Part shown: in pieces, positions 20,232-29,364 of the stretch
Layout: the number at the start of each line of letters is the position of its first letter
Position numbering within the stretch: position 1 is the first letter of the stretch
DNA from: Azoarcus taiwanensis
GTDB taxonomy: Bacteria; Pseudomonadota; Gammaproteobacteria; Burkholderiales; Rhodocyclaceae
DNA length: 37,341 nt
NCBI RefSeq assembly: GCF_012910885.1
Contig: NZ_WTVM01000025.1
Span: 1 to 37,341 of the forward strand
Reading direction: 5' to 3'
Translations under genes and position numbers: made by a program
Notes under the pieces: model-generated
The model's input: the letters and a program-made list of their open reading frames with translations, nothing else
What the model was told of the DNA's origin: nothing
Databases searched by the model: none

Positions 20232-21083
20232 TCAGATCAACCGCCGCCAGACCGGATCGACTCCGGCCGGCATCGGATCGCAACGCCCGAGGTCGACACG
20301 GCTCTCCTTCTCGCCGTGAAAGTCGGAGCCCCGCGAGGCGAGCAACCCGTATCGTTTTGCGATCTCTGCGAACTCGCGCACTTCGGACTCGGTGTGAGCG
20401 CCCGAAACCACCTCAATTGCCTCACCACCAGCCGCGACGAAGCGCTCGTAAAGGTGATCGAACTGCTGCGGGCTGAAGCGGTAGCGCGCCGGATGGGCAA
20501 TGACCGCGACCCCTCCGGCAGCACGAATCCAATTCACCGCATCTTCAAGAGATGCCCATACATGCGCCACATAGCCGGGCTTGCCCTCGGCGAGATAGTG
20601 CTGGAATACCGTCGATACGTCCGGCATGAGTCCGCAGGCAACGATATGACGAGCGAAATGGGCCCGGCTCACCAGTTCGGGATTGCCCACGAAGCGCTGC
20701 GCCCCAGCGAGCGCGTCGGGAACGCCGACTGCCTCGAGCGCTTCGGCGATTCGCTCAGCCCGTTCGCCACGACCACTGCGCACCTGTTCGAGGCCTTTGC
20801 GCAAGGTGTCGTTGCGATGATCGATACCAAGACCAACGATGTGAACCGTTTGATCGAACAGGGACACCGAAATCTCGACGCCGGCGACGAAACGCAGACC
20901 CAGCTTCTGGGCCGCAGCGACCGCCTCCTCGATACCATCGACCGAGTCGTGGTCAGTCAGCGCGAACAACTCCACGCCGTTGCGCACCGCGCGGTCAACC
21001 ACCTCGGCCGGCGCATGCCAACCGTCAGACACCGTCGAGTGGCTGTGCAGATCGGCATTAAGGTCGAGCAAAGACGTGGTCAC
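20232..21083 (-). CDS. rnm: RNase AM / nucleoside 3',5'-bisphosphate phosphatase (PHP)
   Basis: This PHP-domain metalloenzyme (283 aa) belongs to the E. coli YciV/TrpH group, shown to act as a 5'-3' exonuclease on short RNA and 5S rRNA ends and to dephosphorylate 3',5'-bisphosphates. Metal motifs are visible in order: DLHSHSTVSDG, LTDHDSVDGI, AGVEISV, VSRAHFARHIV, VIAHPARYRF and ASRGSDFHGE. The start is a GTG at 21083 that overlaps the hydrolase stop (GTGA), so translation is probably coupled. yciO lies next downstream. Confidence 0.92.
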   Translation of the reverse strand: MTTSLLDLNADLHSHSTVSDGWHAPAEVVDRAVRNGVELFALTDHDSVDGIEEAVAAAQKLGLRFVAGVEISVSLFDQTVHIVGLGIDHRNDTLRKGLEQVRSGRGERAERIAEALEAVGVPDALAGAQRFVGNPELVSRAHFARHIVACGLMPDVSTVFQHYLAEGKPGYVAHVWASLEDAVNWIRAAGGVAVIAHPARYRFSPQQFDHLYERFVAAGGEAIEVVSGAHTESEVREFAEIAKRYGLLASRGSDFHGEKESRVDLGRCDPMPAGVDPVWRRLI

Positions 21084-21955
21084 GATGACTTTCCCAGGAA
21101 ACGAGCAATCGCCGCGGCAACCGCCGCAGGCTGATCATGATGCATATTGTGACCGCTGTCGCTGATCTCCAGTTCGCTGAAGCGGCGGAAACAGGCACCG
21201 GCCTCGCGATAGCTTTCGTCGTCGATGCCGAATTTCCGGCGCCACGTCGGATCGGCCTGCACCAACCACAACACGTCAGCCGCGACCCGCCGCCAGCAGG
21301 CTTCCACCTCGGCACGACGGTAGAGCACCGGATTGACGTTGCGATGCGCCGCATCGATCGCGGGCCGGAAGCCACCCGCGCCGTCAGACTCGGTGAGGTG
21401 TTCGGCCAGAAAACCTGCCTTTGCCTCGTCGAGACGTGGGTTGTCGCGCATCAGGCGTCGAGCGAAAGACTCGAGGTCCGGATACGAGCGAAACCCGTCC
21501 GCCGCTGCCAGCTGATTGAGCCACTTCTCGAACCGGCCCGGTGCCTCCACCGCCGCACTGTCGGGCAGTCCGAATGCATCCATGGCCACTACCTTTCGCA
21601 CCCTCCCCGGCCGAACGCCGGCGTAGGTACAGGCAATGTTGCCGCCCATGCTGTGACCGACGAGATCAACCTCCCCGTGCGGCTGAAGAACCCGCAACAA
21701 GGCATCGAGATCGGCAAGATAGTCCGGAAACCAGTATGCGTCGCCACAGCGGTCGCTACGACCGAAGCCCCGCCAGTCAGGGGCGACAAGATGCCAGCCG
21801 GGGCCGAGCGCATCCGCCAGAAACTGGAAGGTGGCCGAAACGTCGGCCCAGCCGTGCAGCAGGAAGACCGTGGGCCCGTCTCCGGGGGCACCCCACTCGC
21901 GTACGTGGTAGCGGATGCCGCGCAGTTCGACGAAGTGGCATTTCGAGGTTCGCAT
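21080..21955 (-). CDS. Alpha/beta hydrolase, substrate unknown
   Basis: A 291-residue alpha/beta-hydrolase with the oxyanion segment LLHGWADVSATF (32-43), nucleophile S102 in GHSMGG, and the catalytic histidine in DSGHNMHHDQP near the C-terminus; the acid is probably in the segment LWLVQADPTW. No cofactor or signal peptide is seen, so it is likely a cytoplasmic esterase-type enzyme. The frame is open to 22060, but that start would lie within the divergent glycine riboswitch, so ATG 21955 is used. It precedes rnm with a 4-base overlap, which links it to RNA or nucleotide metabolism by context only. Confidence 0.85.
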   Translation of the reverse strand: MRTSKCHFVELRGIRYHVREWGAPGDGPTVFLLHGWADVSATFQFLADALGPGWHLVAPDWRGFGRSDRCGDAYWFPDYLADLDALLRVLQPHGEVDLVGHSMGGNIACTYAGVRPGRVRKVVAMDAFGLPDSAAVEAPGRFEKWLNQLAAADGFRSYPDLESFARRLMRDNPRLDEAKAGFLAEHLTESDGAGGFRPAIDAAHRNVNPVLYRRAEVEACWRRVAADVLWLVQADPTWRRKFGIDDESYREAGACFRRFSELEISDSGHNMHHDQPAAVAAAIARFLGKSS

Positions 21956-21983
21956 CGGCGGAAAGATACCACCAATGCCGACG

Positions 21984-22012
21984 TTGCCACCCGCCCGGCG
22001 CGGTGGTAAGGT
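21984..22012 (+). promoter_or_regulatory. Candidate promoter of the gcv operon
   Basis: TTGCCA (21984-21989, 5 of 6) and TAAGGT (22007-22012, 3 of 6) are 17 bases apart. The predicted start near 22019 falls exactly at the beginning of the riboswitch, which supports the assignment despite the weak -10. Confidence 0.5.
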
Positions 22013-22020
22013 GCGCGGCA

Positions 22021-22240
22021 GGCGCGGGAGAGAACTCCCGCATTGCAGCCTCAAGTGCAACAGGCTGCTTGGAGTCGCCGAAGGCGTAACCCCCCCCGGA
22101 ATCGCTCAGGCAAACGGACCGCGCCCGAAATACCATTCTGGAGAGCGATGTCGGCGCGAGCGCCAGGGGCATCCACCGAAGGGGCACCCGGACTGCGGTC
22201 AGGCCGGAATCTCTCAGGTACAAGGGACAGATGGGGGCAT
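22021..22240 (+). promoter_or_regulatory. Tandem glycine riboswitch
   Basis: Two consecutive glycine aptamers are recognisable. The first has GGGAGAGA (22026-22033), GCCGAAGGCGTAA (22077-22089) and GCTCAGGCAAACGGACCG (from 22104). The second has TCTGGAGAGCG (22137-22147), CCACCGAAGGGGCA (22173-22186) and TCTCAGGTACAAGGGACAGA (22211-22230). They are joined by a short linker, as in the classic tandem form that activates gcv expression when glycine is high. The first aptamer has a run of eight C in its variable part (22090-22097). The gcvT start is 60 bases downstream. Confidence 0.95.
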
Positions 22241-22242
22241 CT

Positions 22243-22261
22243 CGTCGCGCGATGTGCGACG
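22243..22261 (+). promoter_or_regulatory. Possible expression-platform hairpin of the glycine riboswitch
   Basis: CGTCGC (22243-22248) and GCGACG (22256-22261) form a perfect 6-bp stem just after the second aptamer, followed by TCGGTTTATG. It could be the switching element or a weak terminator, but no clear U-tract or Shine-Dalgarno pairing is seen. Confidence 0.3.
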
Positions 22262-22300
22262 TCGGTTTATGCTTCTGCCCTCTTTCTGGAATCCGCGCTC

Positions 22301-23395
22301 ATGAACAGCTCCGCCAAACTCACGCCCCTCCACGACCGGCATCTTGCTGCCGGCGCACGTATGGTCGACTTCGCCGGCTGGGACATGCCGGTGAACTACG
22401 GCTCGCAGATCGAGGAGCACCACGCAGTGCGCCGCGACGCCGGCATGTTCGACGTCTCCCACATGCTCGCGCTCGACCTGTCCGGCGCCGGTGCCATGCC
22501 CTTTCTGCGCCGACTTCTCGCCAACGACGTGCTCAAGCTGCAGACCTCCGGCAAGGCCTTGTATTCGTGCATGCTCAACGAAGCGGGCGGCGTGATTGAC
22601 GACCTCATCGTCTACTTCATTTCGGCCAGCGAATACCGCCTGGTGGTCAACGCCGGCACTGCCGACAAGGACGTCGCCTGGATGCGCAAGCAGATTGCGG
22701 CCGGCGGCGACAACGTCACGCTGGAGTCCCGCCGTGATCTTGCGATGATCGCGGTGCAGGGACCGAACGCGATCGAACGCGCATCGCGTGCGATTCCCGA
22801 GCTCAACACTGCCCGCGGCCTGCCGCCCCCGTTCAGCGCGGTACGCCTGAGCGACCTCTTCATCGCCCGCACTGGCTACACCGGCGAAGACGGTCTGGAG
22901 ATTACCGTACCCGCTCATCGTGCGGCAGACATGTGGGACGCCCTCGTCGCCGCTGGCGTCAAACCCTGCGGCCTCGGCGCGCGGGATACGCTGCGCCTGG
23001 AAGCCGGCATGAACCTTTACGGCCAGGACATGGGCGAAGAGGTCTCTCCACTCGACGCAGGCCTGTCCTGGACGGTCGACCTGCGAGACGACGAGCGCGA
23101 CTTCATCGGTCGCAGCGCGCTCGAGGCTCACGGCGAACGCAAGGCCTTCCTCGGCCTCGTCCTCGAAGACAAAGGCGTGTTGCGAGCCCACATGAAGGTC
23201 GTCACACCTCACGGCGACGGCGAAACCACCAGCGGCAGCTTCTCGCCGACGCTCGAGCGCTCCATTGGCTTTGCCCGTCTGCCCACCGGGACCCAAGCCG
23301 GCCAGGCGGTGCAGGTCGAAGTGCGTGGCAAGCCACTCGCCGCCCGCACGGTGAAGCTTCCCTTCGTCCGCAACGGCAAGATCCTCATCGACTGA
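22301..23395 (+). CDS. gcvT: Glycine cleavage system aminomethyltransferase (T protein)
   Basis: GcvT takes the aminomethyl group from lipoylated GcvH to tetrahydrofolate, forming 5,10-methylene-THF and ammonia. The 364-residue product has [33 protein letters not shown] at the N-terminus, [10 protein letters not shown] in the middle and the conserved [20 protein letters not shown] segment. The C-terminal barrel domain contains [21 protein letters not shown]. The frame is open through the riboswitch, but ATG 22301 gives the family start; TGGA lies 10 bases upstream. It is the first gene of a gcvT-H-P operon under a glycine riboswitch. Confidence 0.97.
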   Translation: MNSSAKLTPLHDRHLAAGARMVDFAGWDMPVNYGSQIEEHHAVRRDAGMFDVSHMLALDLSGAGAMPFLRRLLANDVLKLQTSGKALYSCMLNEAGGVIDDLIVYFISASEYRLVVNAGTADKDVAWMRKQIAAGGDNVTLESRRDLAMIAVQGPNAIERASRAIPELNTARGLPPPFSAVRLSDLFIARTGYTGEDGLEITVPAHRAADMWDALVAAGVKPCGLGARDTLRLEAGMNLYGQDMGEEVSPLDAGLSWTVDLRDDERDFIGRSALEAHGERKAFLGLVLEDKGVLRAHMKVVTPHGDGETTSGSFSPTLERSIGFARLPTGTQAGQAVQVEVRGKPLAARTVKLPFVRNGKILID

Positions 23396-23469
23396 TCCTC
23401 TTCGCCGGGGCGACGAACCAGCCCCGGCCCCAGCAATCCACGCAACCGCCAACCAGCCAGGAGTTCCGC

Positions 23470-23844
23470 ATGAGCAACATTCCCGCCGACCTCAAGTACA
23501 CCAAGTCCCACGAGTGGATCCGTCAGGAATCCGACGGCACGCTGACCATCGGCGTGACCGATCACGCCCAGGAAGCGCTTGGCGACATCGTCTTTCTCGA
23601 ACTGCCCGAAGAGGGACGCAGCGTCGAGGCCGGCGATGCCTGCGCCGTGATCGAATCCGTGAAGGCAGCCTCCGACATCTACGCGCCGGTTGCCGGTGAA
23701 ATCGTGGCCTTCAACCAGGCTGCAGTCGACGCGCCCGAGAGCGTCAATAGCGACGCCTACGCCGCCTGGCTGTTCCGCATCAAGCCTGCCGGCGAAGTCT
23801 CCGGACTGCTGGACGCCGCCGGCTACGAAGCCGAAATCGCCTGA
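23470..23844 (+). CDS. gcvH: Glycine cleavage system H protein
   Basis: GcvH carries a lipoyl group that shuttles the aminomethyl intermediate between GcvP, GcvT and GcvL. The 124-residue product is of normal length and the lipoylated lysine is K65 in [14 protein letters not shown]. The N-terminal [11 protein letters not shown] is typical. AGGAG lies 6 bases before the ATG. It is 74 bases after gcvT and 33 bases before gcvP. Confidence 0.98.
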   Translation: MSNIPADLKYTKSHEWIRQESDGTLTIGVTDHAQEALGDIVFLELPEEGRSVEAGDACAVIESVKAASDIYAPVAGEIVAFNQAAVDAPESVNSDAYAAWLFRIKPAGEVSGLLDAAGYEAEIA

Positions 23845-23877
23845 ACCAAGCACACTCCCGACCCCAACACGCCCACC

Positions 23878-26766
<2,889 letters not shown>

Positions 26767-26774
26767 ACGGCGCG

Positions 26775-26802
26775 GCGGCGGTGCTCAGCCGAGCACCGCC
26801 GC
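26775..26802. terminator. Hairpin shared by convergent gcvP and SLC13 gene
   Basis: A perfect 12-bp GC-rich stem (26775-26786 with 26791-26802) with loop AGCC lies just after gcvP. Its left arm and loop contain the stop codon of the opposing transporter gene and its right arm encodes that gene's last codons. There is no U-tract, so termination would rely on the stem alone. Confidence 0.5.
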
Positions 26803-28137
26803 TACACCGAACAGCACCGGCAGGATCAGCAGACTGACCCACAGCCCGCAGCGAATCATCTGACGCTGCGGCACGTGGCCGCTGCCGAAGATGATGGCGT
26901 TAGGCGGTGTGGCAACCGGCAGCAGGAAGGCGCAGGAACAGGCCATTGCAACCACGACCGCGATCGACACGTCGTCCATCTGCGGCGCCATGCCGATGAA
27001 AAGCGGCACCAACAGGGCCGCACTGGCGGTGTTGCTGGTGACCTCGGTGAGCAGCATCGCAAACAGGACCATGAGCATCAGGCTGGCGAGCACCGGCATC
27101 GCGACGAACATGCCACCAAGCTGGGCGGCGAGCCATTCGCCGGCCCCGCTCTCAGACAGCACACGGCTCAGAGTGAGGCCACCACCGAAGAGCAACAGCA
27201 CCCCCCAGTCGGCGGCGTGCTCGATGTCCTTCCAGTAGGCCAGTCCCAGCGCATAGAGCAGGACGAGGGCCAGCAACGCAACTGCGGCATCGTAGGCGCG
27301 GCCGATCTCCAGCCAGTCGTTCAGCGGCGCACCGAACACCCACAGACCCACCGCGAGACTGAAAACGCCAAGCATCATCGAGTGCGAGCGATTCCAGACC
27401 ATCGCCTCGGACGGCGGTTCGACCTCGGCGTCGAAATCCGGGCGCAAGGCAAAGCGCAGCGCAAGCTCCATCAGCGGCAGCATCAGCAACACCACCGGCA
27501 GGCCGTAGAGCATCCACTGGGCGAAGCTGATCCCGACGCTTGCCGCCGCGATTGCGTTGGGCGGACTGCCCACCAGCGTGCCGAGACCGCCGATGTTCGC
27601 TGCAAAGGCAACGCCGAGCAGAACATAGAGGTAGGTCCGACGATAATGCGTCGCGTCTAGAGACGACAACAGGCCGAGCGCGAGCGGCAGCATCATCGCC
27701 GCAGTCGCGGTGTTGCTGATCCACATCGACAGCGCTGCAGTCAGCCAGAACAGATAGCGCGCCGCGACATCCAGGCGATTACCGGCCTTGCCGATCACCC
27801 ACGCCGCCATCCAGCGGTCCAGCCCCTGCTTCTGCAGCCCGGCGGCGAGCGCAAAACCGCCAAGAAAGAGAAAAATCACCGGATCGGCGAACTGCAGCAG
27901 CGCCTGGTCCAGTGCCAGCACCCCGCTCACCGCGGCGAGCAAGGGCACCAACAGTGCAGTGACCGTGACATGCAGCGCTTCGCTCACCCACAGCCATCCG
28001 ATCGCAACCATGATCGCCAGCCCGCTGCCGGCACTGCCAATACGTGGCGTCAGCAGCGCCTCGAGCAGAAAGTACATCAGCGCAGCAAGGGCGAGGTTGA
28101 TCTTGCGTTTGAGTGGCAGAGCCGGCTCCTGGGACAC
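26785..28137 (-). CDS. SLC13/DASS-family anion:sodium symporter
   Basis: The 450-residue protein has roughly a dozen hydrophobic segments and the internal duplication typical of divalent-anion:Na+ symporters. The two Na+/substrate motifs of the family are seen as SNTATAAMMLPL (about 142-153) and SNTASAALLVPL (about 370-381), with the paired LVGSPPNAIA and VATPPNAIIF loops. Likely substrates are C4-dicarboxylates, citrate or an inorganic anion; sequence alone does not decide. It is convergent with gcvP and divergent from the peroxidase gene, sharing a 201-base region that contains an FNR-type site 134 bases from its start. Confidence 0.9.
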   Translation of the reverse strand: MSQEPALPLKRKINLALAALMYFLLEALLTPRIGSAGSGLAIMVAIGWLWVSEALHVTVTALLVPLLAAVSGVLALDQALLQFADPVIFLFLGGFALAAGLQKQGLDRWMAAWVIGKAGNRLDVAARYLFWLTAALSMWISNTATAAMMLPLALGLLSSLDATHYRRTYLYVLLGVAFAANIGGLGTLVGSPPNAIAAASVGISFAQWMLYGLPVVLLMLPLMELALRFALRPDFDAEVEPPSEAMVWNRSHSMMLGVFSLAVGLWVFGAPLNDWLEIGRAYDAAVALLALVLLYALGLAYWKDIEHAADWGVLLLFGGGLTLSRVLSESGAGEWLAAQLGGMFVAMPVLASLMLMVLFAMLLTEVTSNTASAALLVPLFIGMAPQMDDVSIAVVVAMACSCAFLLPVATPPNAIIFGSGHVPQRQMIRCGLWVSLLILPVLFGVAAVLG

Positions 28138-28270
28138 GAGAACGCGTCATCTTACCAAATCACCACCAGCCGCCGATCTCGGACGACCAGGATTGCGTGC
28201 CATGGCGCCACCCTGGTGCCGGAAGCGAATCGACGTCATCACTGCGACACTCCTTGGCTCGCCCTATGTC

Positions 28271-28288
28271 TTTTGATGTATATCAAAA
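28271..28288. promoter_or_regulatory. Perfect FNR/Anr-type binding site
   Basis: TTTTGATGTATATCAAAA is a fully symmetric palindrome containing the FNR consensus TTGAT-N4-ATCAA (28273-28286). Its centre is about 59 bases before the predicted start of the peroxidase transcript, near the -61.5 position of class I FNR-activated promoters. Oxygen-limited activation of the peroxidase and c-di-GMP genes is inferred. It could also act on the divergent transporter. Confidence 0.75.
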
Positions 28289-28326
28289 ACTGTGCCGATG
28301 CCCACACGTCAAGGGCGGCCTTTGGC

Positions 28327-28332
28327 TAGAAT
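28327..28332 (+). promoter_or_regulatory. Candidate -10 element of the peroxidase gene
   Basis: TAGAAT lies 6 bases before the GTG start codon. No matching -35 hexamer is seen, as expected of an activator-dependent promoter. If used, transcription would begin at or beside the start codon. Confidence 0.4.
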
Positions 28333-28338
28333 CGCGCC

Positions 28339-29364
28339 GTGCTCAAGAATCCGCTCACAGCGCTCGCGCTGCTTCTTCCAGTTATCGCGCTGCTGTTGGT
28401 GACGCTTCAGACCCGCGAACGTCCAGTCGACCTGCTTGCCGAACCCGCTCCGTGGATGCAGGTCCCGGTGGTGAGCCGAAACGCGCTGGCACCGATACCC
28501 AACCCACCCGAAGTGGACGCCGATGTCCGCGCCCTCGGCGAACGGCTCTTCCATGAACCCCGTCTGTCGCGCGACGGTACCGTGGCCTGCGCGAGCTGCC
28601 ACCACCTGCACCTCGCAGGCGGCGATTCCCGCACTCACGCGATCGGCATCGACGGTCAAGTCATGCCCTTGAATACACCGACGGTTTTCAACGCCGCCCT
28701 GCATCACGCCCAGTTTCATGACGGACGCGTCAGCACCCTCGAAAAGCAGGTCGCCGGACCACTGCATTCCCCACTCGAAATGGACAGTTCCTGGGACGTT
28801 GCGATCGCCGCATTGAAGGACGATCCGTCGTATGTTGCGAGCTTTGGCAAGCTCTACGCCGAAGGGATCACCTCAACGACGATTGCCCACGCAATCGCGA
28901 GTTTCGAACGCACCCTGCTCACACCCGATTCCCGCTTCGACCGCTATCTGCTCGGCGACAACACCGCCCTGGACGAACGCGAGAGAGCCGGCTACAAGCT
29001 GTTTCTGCGACGAGGTTGTTCCAGCTGCCATCAGGGAGCCGCTATCGGCGGCAACCTGTTCCAGCGTTTCGGGGTCATGGAAGACTACTACGCCGACAGG
29101 GCGGCGCATGCCCCCGCCAGCCCCGGTCGCATTGCGGTAACCGGGCGCGACGAGGACCGTCACGTCTACAAGGTGCCCTCGCTGCGCAATGTCGCGGTCA
29201 CCGGGCCCTACCTGCACGACGGGTCGGTGGAATCACTTTCCAACGTCGTGGCGCTGATGGGCCATTATCAACTCGGCCTGCAGTTGAGCACAGATGAGAT
29301 CGAGCTCATCACTGCATTCCTGACGACCCTCACCGGGAGCTATCGGGGAGTCGAGCTGAAATGA
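28339..29364 (+). CDS. Diheme cytochrome c peroxidase / MauG-family protein
   Basis: A 341-residue periplasmic protein with an N-terminal membrane anchor or uncleaved signal (LTALALLLPVIALLLV, about 6-21) and two c-type heme sites, CASCH (84-88) and CSSCH (227-231), the layout of bacterial cytochrome c peroxidases and MauG. Such proteins reduce H2O2 with electrons from small c-type cytochromes or use it to oxidise a partner. The start is GTG 28339, because TAG at 28327 closes the frame upstream. No ribosome site is visible, so a leaderless message is possible. The stop overlaps the next gene start (ATGA). FNR-type control is suggested by 28271-28288. Confidence 0.93.
   Translation: MLKNPLTALALLLPVIALLLVTLQTRERPVDLLAEPAPWMQVPVVSRNALAPIPNPPEVDADVRALGERLFHEPRLSRDGTVACASCHHLHLAGGDSRTHAIGIDGQVMPLNTPTVFNAALHHAQFHDGRVSTLEKQVAGPLHSPLEMDSSWDVAIAALKDDPSYVASFGKLYAEGITSTTIAHAIASFERTLLTPDSRFDRYLLGDNTALDERERAGYKLFLRRGCSSCHQGAAIGGNLFQRFGVMEDYYADRAAHAPASPGRIAVTGRDEDRHVYKVPSLRNVAVTGPYLHDGSVESLSNVVALMGHYQLGLQLSTDEIELITAFLTTLTGSYRGVELK

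Noticed and set aside
21956-22060. Longer N-terminus for the alpha/beta hydrolase
   Set aside because: It would lie inside the divergent promoter and first glycine aptamer and has no hydrolase character.
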